Shown piece by piece: positions 10,341-20,500 of a stretch of DNA of 64,000 nucleotides. A program made the position numbers and the translations under genes. Every line of letters begins with the position of its first letter. Position 1 is the first letter of the stretch. The notes beneath the pieces are model-generated. The model worked only from the letters and a program-made list of their open reading frames with translations, was not told where the DNA came from and ran no database searches. Source of the stretch: Isochrysis galbana. Taxonomy: Eukaryota > Haptophyta > Isochrysidales > Isochrysidaceae. The stretch spans positions 2,587,915 through 2,651,914 of the forward strand of contig CM030940.1 in the NCBI GenBank assembly GCA_018136815.1. The letters run 5' to 3'.

Positions 10341-11426
10341 TCAAGCACTGGTGCGACCTACGCGATGCTCCTTCAGGATACGTTCAGCTTCCTCGATTTT
10401 CCAAGCACGCGCCGCGTCTTCCCTATGCTGACTGACGAAGGGGTTCGGGTCGTCAGATTGCATGGTGGCGAAGGTGTGGTTCACGTCGCGGTGGTGAGTC
10501 TCATCAGCATAAATGCATTTCAGAGCATCAACCCACCGAGCGTCATCTGCGAGCTTCCAATAACCCTTGGCGATGTCTGGGGCAGGCAGGTGTGCCCATG
10601 CAGCATGGAGCTTGGTTCCAGGGGTTTCTATGTGCGTAATGACGTTGTGATAAGTCGAGCACGCCGTCTGTTCGAGATATCCGACGAATCGGTGCCCGGC
10701 CTTTGGGTTGACCATGTACACGCCCATCAAAAACGGTGTCATGGCCAGCTGAGCTGCGATGCACATCGTGCGCGTGATAAAGCTAGCCTCAAACATGCGG
10801 AGACATACCAGTAGGTGCATGCGCTCGTTCTCGGCTTCTTCAAGTAGCGTGTGAATCCAGCCGTAGTCGCGCTGCAACACTCGAAGGGAGCGAAAATGAC
10901 GCATGCCTGCAGCCACAAATCCAGGCACGCCTGCAAAGGATTCAAGCACGATGAGGCGCCAGACTAATGACTCCGGCGTGGGATCCTTGTGCGTATAGCC
11001 AGTGATGAAGTTGAAGGGATGATAGAGGCCATAGTACATGATGGTGTGCATGATCTTGTCAGAGATAGTGACTGGAACGTGTTTGTCGTTGTACGTGGCG
11101 AGTGCAGCGTCTAACTCCTCCTTACTCCAAATGTGGTTCTGCTGCCGTCCAAGTTTATCAGACATCTCGCGTTCCCTTCGCAGATATTCATTCTTGGGGA
11201 TCAGTGGATGCGGCTTATTCGATTCCTTGAAATGCTGAGTGGTCCGCAGATTTGCCGCAGACACGGTGCACAGCGAGACGCGTGAGATGGGCGACGCGTA
11301 GCTGGAAGGGATACGCAACTCGATCGATGTGAATGGGCTGGGCAGCTTGATAGGCGTTTGCCGAACGAGGGCAGGCGCCGCCGCCGCCAATCGCCACCGC
11401 CCTAGACGGAGCGCTGAAGCGCTCAT
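10341..11426 (-). CDS. AOX: Mitochondrial alternative oxidase
   Basis: A 361-aa protein from an ATG at 11426. It is the di-iron ubiquinol oxidase of the inner mitochondrial membrane, which reduces oxygen to water and bypasses complexes III and IV. Diagnostic motifs are all present: VLESFAGVPG, LLEEAENERMHLL (two Glu and one His ligand) and ADETHHRDVNH (Glu and His ligands). The last has Thr where most family members have Ala. Hydrophobic membrane-associated segments flank the second motif. The N-terminal 55-60 residues are basic, Ser/Ala-rich and acid-free (MSASALRLGRWRLAAAAPAL), fitting a mitochondrial presequence. It is intronless and divergent from the 97-aa gene at 12032. Confidence 0.96.
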   Translation of the reverse strand: MSASALRLGRWRLAAAAPALVRQTPIKLPSPFTSIELRIPSSYASPISRVSLCTVSAANLRTTQHFKESNKPHPLIPKNEYLRREREMSDKLGRQQNHIWSKEELDAALATYNDKHVPVTISDKIMHTIMYYGLYHPFNFITGYTHKDPTPESLVWRLIVLESFAGVPGFVAAGMRHFRSLRVLQRDYGWIHTLLEEAENERMHLLVCLRMFEASFITRTMCIAAQLAMTPFLMGVYMVNPKAGHRFVGYLEQTACSTYHNVITHIETPGTKLHAAWAHLPAPDIAKGYWKLADDARWVDALKCIYADETHHRDVNHTFATMQSDDPNPFVSQHREDAARAWKIEEAERILKEHRVGRTSA

Positions 11427-12031
11427 GTGACGTGCAACACTCGCCCAAGCAACAAGGCCGAGGCTGACACCGTGTTCATTAGTTTATGTGCCTCATATAT
11501 ATATGTTTCGGGAGGGCGGCGGGGGGGGGGGACACAGAGAGAGGGGGGGGGGGGAAGGAGAAGGGGAGAGAAGCTGCGAGAGGAGGGGGGGGGGCGTCCT
11601 CTTCTTTCGTGGTATGCTCGTGGAAAAGGGGGAAGGAAAAAAAGGCCGTTTCCTTCCTCTTCCCTCCCCCCCCCCCCCCCTTCTCAACTCACTCTTGTAC
11701 TTTTGTCAAGGCGAACAGCAACCTAAAGTACTCGTACTAAAAGCGGGAGAGAGAGAAAGAAGGGGGGGGGGAAGGAATCCCGTGACGAAGTGGGAGAGAC
11801 AGATGCACCTCCTCGGGGGGCGCCTTGTTTCCAACTTCTATAGAATAAGAGTCTACACTAAAGTATCTACTCTACGCGAGAGATGGAAAAGTATTGCTAC
11901 TTCTTTACTCCTACGAGCGCCTGCGCATCTCTCTCGTCTAGGGCGGCTTTCGACTCTCTGCCGGCTGTACTTTCAAGCCCTATTTGTGGCGGTTTCTCTC
12001 CGCGCGGAGGAGGGCGGACCGAACCCTGGAG
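11427..12031. promoter_or_regulatory. Divergent intergenic region with polypurine tracts
   Basis: About 600 bp separates AOX (minus) from the 97-aa gene (plus) and must hold both promoters. It is dominated by GGGGGGGAGA-type polypurine tracts (about 11519-11600 and 11761-11775) and a C run (about 11667-11681). I see no convincing TATA box. Open frames across the purine tracts are low-complexity artefacts. Confidence 0.4.
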
Positions 12032-12325
12032 ATGGGGGAGGAGTTCGTGGAGTCGGAGAGCGCGGGCGAGGTTGAAGAGATTCTCACGAACGAGGAGCAG
12101 ATCGAGTTGCTCAAGCAGAAGCTTTCGGAAGGAGCCATCGGACCCTATGAGTTCGACAAGGAGTACGCCAAGTACCACACCTTTAGTGCTTCCTCGCCAG
12201 GAGGACAGTCGGCGATGGGCCGCTCACTTCGCTACGGCAGGAACAGCCTTGGGCAGACGGGCAGCACACTTGGGCTGAGTCGGCAGAACACGACAAGAAG
12301 TATTGATGGCTCATCGGATCAGTAG
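12032..12325 (+). CDS. Small acidic hypothetical protein (97 aa)
   Basis: It opens at ATG 12032 (MGEEFVESESAGEVEE) and ends at TAG 12325. The first half is strongly acidic with a helical, coiled-coil-like stretch (LTNEEQIELLKQKLSEG). The second half is Ser/Gly/Arg-rich and likely disordered (SLRYGRNSLGQTGSTLG). It has no signal peptide or membrane segment. I do not recognise it. It might be a complete small protein or the first exon of a longer gene, but no strong donor site is seen before the stop. Confidence 0.5.
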   Translation: MGEEFVESESAGEVEEILTNEEQIELLKQKLSEGAIGPYEFDKEYAKYHTFSASSPGGQSAMGRSLRYGRNSLGQTGSTLGLSRQNTTRSIDGSSDQ

Positions 12326-13100
12326 CGCCACTGGCCGAACATTCTGGCTTTCCTGCAGCAGGTTGTTCATTCAGCACAATTCTGAGCTTCGCAGATGGCT
12401 TCAGGCAAATCATGCTGCTGCAACGGGGAATGGGGCTTGTGGCTTTCTTCACACACCGTACCTGCCGTACCTTGCTGAATCTCTCATATTCGCTGGCAGT
12501 TGATTCTATGCTTTGGCTCTTACGCGTCATTTTACGTGCAGCTAGCTATCATTGGATGTCGGCCAGTTGCAAGTTGTAAGCTTGTGGAGTATGGTAGCTA
12601 GTGAGTACGCCTAGAAGCCATGGCTAGGGTGGTGCTCCTACGATTCATGGTACACTCGCTGCAACGACCTGAAATGTCATATGCTGAATTCCTCCTAGTC
12701 ATACGCAGAATTCCTCCTAGCCCCCGCCCACTACCGCCACCGCCTGAGCCCAGAAGGTAGAAGGTGCAACTTGAGGCTCCCTGTTTTTCACGCTCCCCCC
12801 GCCTATTTAATACCTAGTTTTGGTACATAAGCAGCTTTACCCCTCAATTTTTCAGTTCGGAGTGGTAGCGGCCGGCTGCCATTTTGCCACAATGCCCCAT
12901 GGGGTTAAAGAATGCAACCGTGAACGTGAACGTGAACACTTACACTTAATGGGATAACGCACGACACACTCAAATCACAAGATGCCGCAACCTCAGGTCT
13001 GGTTTTCTATTTCGCTGACACTAACACCCCCACATCTAGGTTATAATTCCTCACGGTAAACCTTTAACCCCCCCCCCCCCCAAAGGAGGGTGTTTATGAT
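12326..13100. other. Intergenic, nothing recognised
   Basis: No supported gene. There is a direct repeat of ATTCCTCCTAG (about 12688 and 12710), a short AACGTG repeat near 12923-12936, and a C run at about 13070-13081 just past the end of the minus-strand small membrane protein. Confidence 0.5.
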
Positions 13101-13412
13101 TTACTTCTTCTTGCGAGCGGCGTTTTGCAACGCATCTCCTCCGCCTCCCAAGTCCCAAGTCAGTATCATCTTGTCCGTCTTGGAGAACCGGTAGACCTTC
13201 ACTTTCCGAAGTGCTAGGAGCAAAAGGATGTAGAGCGCGGTGGCCACCCCAACCCGAATTCCGACCCCTTTGGCGCCCATCAACCACATCAACGCGGCCG
13301 ACGCCAGGAGTGTGAAAAGGGCAATCAAGAGATAAAAAAAAATCTTCTTAAAATTCCCCGCTACGCGTGCGGCGTGAGGCAGTGTGCTAGTGTACCTCCC
13401 TACTACCCAACC
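13101..13412 (-). CDS. Exon of a small two-helix membrane protein
   Basis: The minus frame is open from 13412 to the stop at 13101. It has two hydrophobic helices, KKIFFYLLIALFTLLASAAL and GIRVGVATALYILLLLAL, followed by a basic and then Gly/Asp tail ending AARKKK. No ATG lies upstream of the first helix within the open frame, so an upstream exon is likely; an AG sits just inside the 5' limit of the frame. If translation began at the first internal ATG (MWLMGAKG) most of helix one would be lost. The C-terminal KKK could be an ER-retention-type signal, which is conjecture. Family not recognised. Confidence 0.5.
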   Translation of the reverse strand, partial: GWVVGRYTSTLPHAARVAGNFKKIFFYLLIALFTLLASAALMWLMGAKGVGIRVGVATALYILLLLALRKVKVYRFSKTDKMILTWDLGGGGDALQNAARKKK

Positions 13413-13619
13413 TTAACCCCTGACAACCCCCTCCCCCTTTCCCAGTTCCCTCTTTATCGGAGAAGCTGGTTCCGGGGAGGCCGCGCGCGCTGCTTCGGCC
13501 GGGAGTTGGAGAGAAGGGGGCTGGAGACTGTGATTCGTCCTTTGTGCTAGTGTTAATTCGGGTTGCCTTCTATTGTATATCGTGGGATCATCATTGATAT
13601 CCTCCGCGGTTTCTTCTAA

Positions 13620-14403
13620 GACGCGGTATTAAGTGCCTTAGGTGATGTTACGTATGTCTAGACCTCTCGCCGCCTGCAGGAGGTCTTCCGATGTTCCTAG
13701 GTTGAACTCCTTGTCCACCGTGTAGAGCGGACTTATCAATTTCTTAATGTGTTTGTTACTCGGGGCGTGTAGCCCCATATTCTCTCGTTGTTTTTTCAGC
13801 CTCTGAAAGAACCCGACTTTCGCCGTTACTAATAGGTGGTATCTCGCAAGGATCGCTCTTAAGATCGACCTAACGGACCTGCCGTCCGCGTTACCATATT
13901 GGATGTTATAAAAGTCAGTTAGGATGTACCTCCACGCCAGGATGCCTAGGTATCCCGAGGAGGGGTGCGGTCTGTCCACTTGATAGCAGAAAAGTCGTTG
14001 GGCTGTTTCGGATCCCGGCCTAAGGCTAATCCCCAGAAGTCCTTCTATGAATTCAAAGATGCGCTCCGGTAGGAGTGGCCGCCATGGGGGTGGCAGCAGA
14101 GCTGCCACCTCCCATGGGGAGTCCTTGAGTTGGTGGAGGAGCGGAGGGGTTGGGTGGCAGGGCATTGCCCTGGGTCTGGTTGTCACCAGGGAACAGGACT
14201 CTGCCTGTTCCCTGGTTCTGTGGCAGCTTGGGAGGCGAGGGTGGTGCCGTCATGTCGACGTCGTTGTCAGGCGGCGCGGCGGCCTGTGGGCGCTTGGGCT
14301 CCGGCGGTTTGGGGCGGCCCCGTTGGGGCGTCGTGACGGCGGGGGGCTGGGAGGTGGGAGCGGTCGGCGCGCGCTCCATCGCTAAAACTATAACAATAGT
14401 TTT
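13620..14403 (-). mobile_element. Internally deleted LINE: 5' hairpin/MERAP end joined to LINE C-terminus
   Basis: Reading leftward, a perfect hairpin (arms 14384-14391 and 14396-14403, loop AACA) is followed by ATGGAGCGCGCCGACC near 14379, opening a Pro-rich frame (MERAPTAPTSQPP...DNDVDMTAPPSPP). From about 14080 down to 13640 a different frame encodes a diverged LINE C-terminus: GYLGILAWRYILTDFYNIQY aligns with ALYLIAWRYIIGDFYRVEF of the intact LINE, and the order of blocks to the stop is the same. The endonuclease and RT are missing. It looks like a deletion derivative linking the MERAP leader to the LINE C-terminus. Confidence 0.6.
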
Positions 14404-14809
14404 GAGGGCAATCAAGAGATAGAGATAGATAGACGATAGACGCCGATGACCGATGGGGGAGGGGGCCTACCGTTTCGATGGGTCGGGAAACGTGCAACGT
14501 TGTAGTCTTGACTGAAAGGTCACGTTCCGTCGTTCCGTCGAATTTGGGATAGACTCAAGTTGAGCCATCAGCCATCAGATGTCCATGGGCCATTAATATT
14601 TATAATAATAAGTCCCACCTCGGCTCTCGTTCACCTGGGCGCTGAACGCAGAGCGCAGAGCAGAGCGCTGCTCGCACGATCCCACTCCTCTTCCAACCCG
14701 ACCTATTTAAATCGATATATATGATTCATAAAAGTTGATAAAAATTCGCGGCTCTCGTCCACCTGGGCGCTGAACGCAGTGCGCTCCTCGTGGGGAAGAG
14801 ATGTTAGTG

Positions 14810-14985
14810 TTGAGAGGCTGTTGGCGTGAGTTTGTTGAGTGTGTCTGTCGTTGTTTGTCGTTCGGCATACGCATACATACTTTCATCCCGTCGGACCTTG
14901 TAGCCCCTCGTCCCTCGTTCTCGTTCTCGCCCCGTTCCCGTTCTCGTTTCGCATTCTCAACACTCAACTATAATAAAACAACTGA
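14810..14985 (+). repeat. Dispersed repeat family R, copy 1
   Basis: The segment (GTTGGCGTGAGTTTGTTGAG ... CTCGTTCTCGTTCTCG ... CAACACTCAACTATAAT) resembles 53020-53325 (plus) and 58915-59210 (minus): GTC-rich blocks, then Arg-codon-like CTCGTTCTCG repeats, then CAACACTC. No coding or structural RNA assignment is possible. Confidence 0.45.
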
Positions 14986-15473
14986 GCGTTAGTACCACTA
15001 CTCCCACTAGCCCGGTACTATCACGACACCCCTCAGCGCACCTGCCCGCACGCCTTGAAGTGGTGGCGCCTCCGCTACCATGTGACTGGCGGAGTGGAGT
15101 GGCTGTGGCTGTGGATGTGGATTGGGACTCTAAAGATTGTTGAGACGAGGAATGGGGCTCTCCAGGGGCGACCGTGCTCACGGAGGGCTGAGCACGGGGA
15201 GCACTGGGGCTGGAGGGAGGCATGGCACCGGCAGGGACACCGCTCACACGAGCCTGGGGCGACGGTGGTCGAGAGAGCTCGCCCAGAGCCCCAGGGATGT
15301 CGCATTCGCGATGTCTCAGAGGCAAAAAGAAATAACAGTAAAAGAAAAACAAGTAAACAGTAAAAAGAAACAAAGGAAGAAAGAAGAAGAAGAGTGGAAA
15401 AGAAGAGAAAAAAAACCCAGAGTATATAGGGCGGTTCTCAGCCCTTCCCATCGGCCCTATGGCTACGTAAACT

Positions 15474-15548
15474 CTCGCGTGGCATAGTGGTTCAACCCAC
15501 CGCCTCCACCAACCTTTTGCTCTGGGTCGCGAGTTCGAGTCCGGACGG
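15474..15548 (+). promoter_or_regulatory. tRNA-like A and B boxes (SINE head or tRNA relic)
   Basis: An A-box match, TGGCATAGTGG (15480-15490), and a B-box match, GAGTTCGAGTCC (15531-15542), stand at the spacing of an internal Pol III promoter. The flanking 5' TCTCGCG and 3' CGGAGCG do not pair as an acceptor stem and the T-stem is poor, so it is not a functional tRNA. A tRNA-derived SINE promoter or decayed tRNA is the best reading. Confidence 0.45.
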
Positions 15549-15589
15549 AGCGCTCTGCAGTTCGAGCCCCGCTCCTTCTCCTCTCCGCT

Positions 15590-15745
15590 CTTCTTCTACA
15601 GTTCAATTCCACGCCCTTCTTCTACCGTTAAATTCCGCACTCCGTCTACCGTTAGAAATCCTGCCTCTTCCTACTGTTAAAATATCCTGCACTCCGACTA
15701 CCGTTAAAATTCTGCACTCCGTCTACCGTTAAAAGTCCTGCCTCC
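15590..15745 (+). repeat. Minisatellite of CTACCGTTAAAA-type units
   Basis: About five diverged units of about 25-32 bp with the core TCTACCGTTAAAA followed by TCCTGC(A/C)CTCCG. The first units read ACAGTTCAATTCCACGCCC, close to the B-box sequence just upstream, suggesting expansion from the tRNA-like element. Confidence 0.7.
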
Positions 15746-15889
15746 GTCGCCTTGCCAAGACATTTCCTCTGCCTTCCTGCCGACTTCCTTGCCAGTTCCT
15801 TCCGCCCCGGTTTCCCGCTTGTCTCTAAATCGGTTTCACCGCATTACGACCAAGCTTAGTGGGGAAACTCCTCGTCCAGTTCCGTTACC

Positions 15890-16015
15890 CGAAAATCTCG
15901 TTCATCTCGTCGGGCCCCAGGGCCATCTCGTTCATCTCGTTGGGCCATCAAGGCCATCTCGTTCATCTCGTCGTCGGGCCATCAGGCCATCTCGTTACAT
16001 CTCGTTCACCTCGTT
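15890..16015 (+). repeat. Minisatellite of ATCTCGTTCATCTCGT units
   Basis: Four to five units built of ATCTCGTTCATCTCGT plus (C/T)GGGCC(A)TCA(A)GGCC, about 33 bp per unit, with unit-length variation at the 3' end. Confidence 0.8.
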
Positions 16016-16019
16016 ACAA

Positions 16020-17486
16020 TCCAAGCTGCGGCTTTGATTTCCACAAGGGAGTGCGGCCATGGGCGCGACTCTCGGAACTCTGGGACAAGAGAAAGCGCGG
16101 GAAACACACGGGGCGCGCGCAAGGAAAGAAAGGGGGCGCACACATGAGAAAACAAGGGAGGGGGATCGAGAGCGATCACCCCTATCCTAACACACGGGGG
16201 AAAGAGAGGGAGATCGGGATCGGAGGATCCCAATCGGACGGAGAGGATGCAACCCGAAGGGAGAAACCAAAACCAAAACACGCGAAGGCGGGAAAGTAAA
16301 GAGAGAGGGCCTCTCTTTGGGAAGCCTAAAGGGCGGCTCCCCCCCCGACCGCAACAGTTAGAGTGGGTAGTTAAGACAGTTAAGAGTAGCGCAAGCATGT
16401 TGCCTCATGTTCATGTCGCGCGCTGTCCTAGCGGGAATTTTTCAAGAGTTTCCATCACAATCTGCCGGGGCTCTCATTGCCATTGCTTTCAGCTTTGCAC
16501 TTCATTAGCTCACTTTATAGTAGTATCAAAATTCCGAGTCGGCCATTTTGGTCCCCGCCCGTCCAAATCGTGTTGACCACCCCACCTATGGGTGGCATGT
16601 CCCGTGTCGTGCAGTGTGCAAAATGCCAAGCCCTCCGTCGATTGCGCAAGTACATGTGGACAAATTTTGACATCCGCCCTAGTCGCATCGGCATGCTCGC
16701 CTCTTCGTAGACGTTTAAACGTACGCAACAGTCGTCCGAGACGCAAAGAGCAACCATGCACGCGAACCCGCTCCTGCTACTTGTGTGCATGAACGCACCC
16801 GCACCCCCGGCACCACACTCTGCACAATCCATTGGTGCCACATGCAATCAAGAGAGATTCCGAGTATACCGAGGCCACAACCACGGGGTCCGGGGCCGCA
16901 TGTGGAGGGCCGAAACTCATCTGGATCGCAACGTGAGGACACGCGGTCCAAGTCTTTCACATCTCCGTCATATCCTTGCTCAGACCAACGCCATAAGGAG
17001 AGCTTGAACCCAACACTTTATGTGCTGATCATCATCATTTGCCACCTCGACCGCGGCCACGACTACCGCTTCGTGGTTTGGATTTGGACGAAGATTCCAC
17101 GCTCCGCGTTGACCAACTCTGCGTCTTATTGTTCCAGAGCCAGCCGGGGCGAAGGAGCTCAGGATCGACGACGATCTCGGCGCCATCCCACAGCCCATCG
17201 ACACCCTTGACGGTGAGTCCAGAGGCAGAAGCAACATCGTCCCCGCCATCTGCTACACCAACAAGCTCAACCTGGGAGGCATGCGGTGTGGTGAATTCAG
17301 TGAGTCGAGACGAAGTGGTGCTCGGACGATTGAGGTGCGCATGAGCGCACGAACTGGTGGGTGGCTACACCTCGCCCGCCAAACTTCAACAGGCTTTCAT
17401 AGAGCGTGGTCGAGCGGTCAGAGCGACAAGAAGGCCGTGGGCCGTTGTTCCACCTACCTCCCACCAACCATCGTCGTGCTTGAGCT
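16020..17486. other. Region upstream of the intact LINE; probable LINE 5' region at its right end
   Basis: No gene is recognised between 16020 and about 17100. From about 17107 a plus frame stays open up to the assembly gap and reads plausibly (PTLRLIVPEPAGAKELRIDD, then NIVPAICYTNKLNLGG). It may be the 5' coding part of the LINE that continues after the gap, but frame continuity across Ns cannot be tested. Confidence 0.35.
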
Positions 17487-17586
17487 NNNNNNNNNNNNNN
17501 NNNNNNNNNNNNNNNNNNNNNNNNNNNNNNNNNNNNNNNNNNNNNNNNNNNNNNNNNNNNNNNNNNNNNNNNNNNNNNNNNNNNNN
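17487..17586. other. Assembly gap (100 N)
   Basis: Exactly 100 consecutive N, the conventional placeholder for a gap of unknown length. It interrupts the 5' part of the LINE. Confidence 0.98.
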
Positions 17587-17588
17587 AA

Positions 17589-20500
17589 TCTATCGAGAAC
17601 AAACTCAACACGAAAGGCTTCTCGTCGCGCAAAGCGCTGTATGAGGCACTCCAGGACGTGGCGGCCCATGTCGTAGTCGAAGCAGAGGGGCTAGCACAAG
17701 CCTCCGTCATCACGCTGAGCGTAATCGTCAAGGCCATCGAGAAAGAAGGCTTCACCTTCCTTAAGGGAAATCGTGAACGCATGAAGCTCGAAGGCGAGTC
17801 CGGCACCTTCGTTTCCAAGGTAGCTCACTCCACGCGCTGGCACATCTACATTTCAGCGGTCCAAGGTAATTTCCTAGCGGGCAACTTTCCGCGCAAGCTG
17901 ATCCTGATCGTCGACAATAAAGCGGTGCCGGTAAACTACGCGATCCGCGCGTGCAAACCGTTGCAGATGCCCCAAGCGCTGCAATCGGGCCATAAGCTAA
18001 TGATACACGGCAGCACCAAAGGATGCAAGGGCTGGCGCCCAGAAGTGGCCCATGGCCTAACCCCCATGCACCGCCTCTGCGGATGCGATGCAGAGGCGGC
18101 GAAACGCAAAGAGCGCAGGGAGGGCTGGAAGACCACCCCCCGCCCCAAGTCGGCTCGCGAGGCACTGGGCAAAGACCCACCCAAGCCGTGCGCACGCTTC
18201 AAGCAAGGCCTCTGCCTTCGCAACAAACGCGGAATCCGCTGCAACCTCTCGCACGAGATTCCAGGTGCATGGATCGACAACAAGTGCACGATCCGCTGCC
18301 GCCTCCACCCCCATAAAAAGATCGCGGGGGTCTGTCTGAACGGCCCGTCGTGCCTCTTCCTCCATCCAGAGTGCGCGGCGGCCCTATTAGCAAAGCTGCA
18401 TGCAATAAACCGCGACGCGGCCCACCCACCGCACCCTAGACTCACCTTTGACTCCACCCTCGGGTACCCAGGTGAAGGACCGGTCCGAGTCGCGACATAC
18501 AACATCAACGGCACCAAAGGCGGCAAACTAGCCGCGGTGCTATCTCAAGCGCGTAAGGCGGGAGTAGACATACTCCTCCTCCAAGAGCTGCACGCGTACG
18601 AAGACGGCTCGCATCACCGCTCACATAGAACGGCGACCCTCCTAGGCTGGCATTGGTTTGTCTCGCCGGGAGAGCTAGCGGACCCGGCAAGCGGAGTCGC
18701 GATTGCGATTCGCGACGCGTGCGCCAGGGTGATCCCTAGGGTAGACTCGGTAGTGGAAATCATAAAAGGGAGATGCATAAAGGTGGACATAGAACTAGAC
18801 GAAAAACTATATCGCATAATCTCAATATACCTAAGCGCTAGCCCGGGACCGAGAGGCGCCCAAATAGAAAAACTTCGCCAGGAACAACTCATAACGCAGA
18901 GCGCCACTACCCCGACGCTGATGGGGGGTGACTTCAACTGTGTAGAGGACGCAACGTCCGACACGGCAGGTACGGGACCGACGCCGTATGCCAACATACA
19001 TGGCGACAGGTGGAGAACCCTAATGAGAAATTCCGGATTGCAAGACGCGCATCGGACCATGAAACTAGGTCCGAAAACGGGTTACACCCGCCTGGCGCAC
19101 ACCATCCATACGAGGATAGACCGGATATACCACAGCCGAGACACCGACAAATTCCAATGGCACAAGATGGGCCCAAGCCCGGACCTATTCACGGGGAGGG
19201 CGGCCTCCGACCACCTTCCGCTGCTAGCTGCGTTTGAGACGCCGTGCTACAACCCGAACCGCAAATACGACCTACCCATAGACGCCAAAATCATCCACGG
19301 CGAGGGCGCCATGAGGGTAGTCGAAATCCTCTTTCGCAGAGCGCAAGAACACGCGCTTGGAGGCGGTGACCTAGCCGAGGAGTGGGCCAACGCGAAAACG
19401 CTCGTCGCCACCTTCCTGAGAGAAGAAACACGCGCACGAAGAACGCCCACCATCCAATCGACCCTGGAAAGAACGATTGTGACCCTCAACGTTAAGCTCA
19501 TCAAGAAAGGACCGGACGCGAACCTTACTCGAGAGATCGCGGAAGCCGACCGACAACTAGCAGACGAGCGCGGCAAGACGCCCCTGAAGCACCTTCCCTG
19601 GCACGACAAGCTCCGTCAAGAAGACCTCCACTCCAAGGAATTCTTCAGAAAACTAAAACAACAAAAATGGAGCGGGAACATCAAAGAAATATATAGAACC
19701 AGGGACTGGGACAGCCCTAGACACGCTGACCACGACACGACAACGTCCGACGACGGCATTCGAAGAGAATTCAGAAAGTACTACTCCTGGCTGTACTCCC
19801 CCAAAGAGTCGAAGAGGGAACCCGAACTCGAAACCGCACTATCCGACCGGCCCCTCGCTGAGCTGGACAAGCGCCGACTGGAAGGGCGCATCACGGTGGA
19901 AGAGACCTTACAGGCCATCCGGAGCATAGGCCCCGGCAAAAGCGCGGGCCCAGACGGGATACCGGCGGAAGTATATAAAGCACACGAGAAGCTAGTAGCA
20001 CCAATCCTGACAGACCTATACAACCAAACGTTCGAAACGGGCCTCATCCCGTTCACCATGAGAGAGGGAGACATAATACTCCTATATAAAAAGGGCGATG
20101 CGCGCGACCCCAGAAACTATAGGCCTATAACACTACTGCAAAGTGACTATAAAATCCTGGCGAAAATACTAACGAACAGACTTAGCAAAGTAATAGGCAA
20201 CATTATCTCAGAAAACCAGCTAGGATTCGTGCCTAGGAGACTAATAAGCGAAGCCACCCACCTCTTGCAATTAACGAGGGCGTACCTTGATGAAACGGGG
20301 GAGCCGGGTCTCCTCCTAGCGCTCGACTGGGAAAAGGCGTTCGATAGAGTCAGCTGGGAATTCTATCACCTGGCGCTCCGCCTGCTCAACTTTGGGCCGA
20401 ACTTCCGACACCTAGCCGAGGCGCTCACGAGCGAAAATGCAAGACCGATCCGCACGATCAAAATCAACGGCGGCCGGAGCTACCCCTTCACGATAGGAAG

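Noticed and set aside
15474-15548. Functional tRNA gene
   Set aside because: A and B boxes match, but the acceptor and T stems do not pair, so a mature tRNA could not fold.
16980-17249. Minus-strand frame near the LINE 5' region
   Set aside because: The overlapping plus-strand frame fits LINE coding style better; neither is anchored, so no gene was called on the minus strand.
17297-17818. Open frames spanning the N block
   Set aside because: Frame continuity across 100 N is meaningless because the gap length is unknown.
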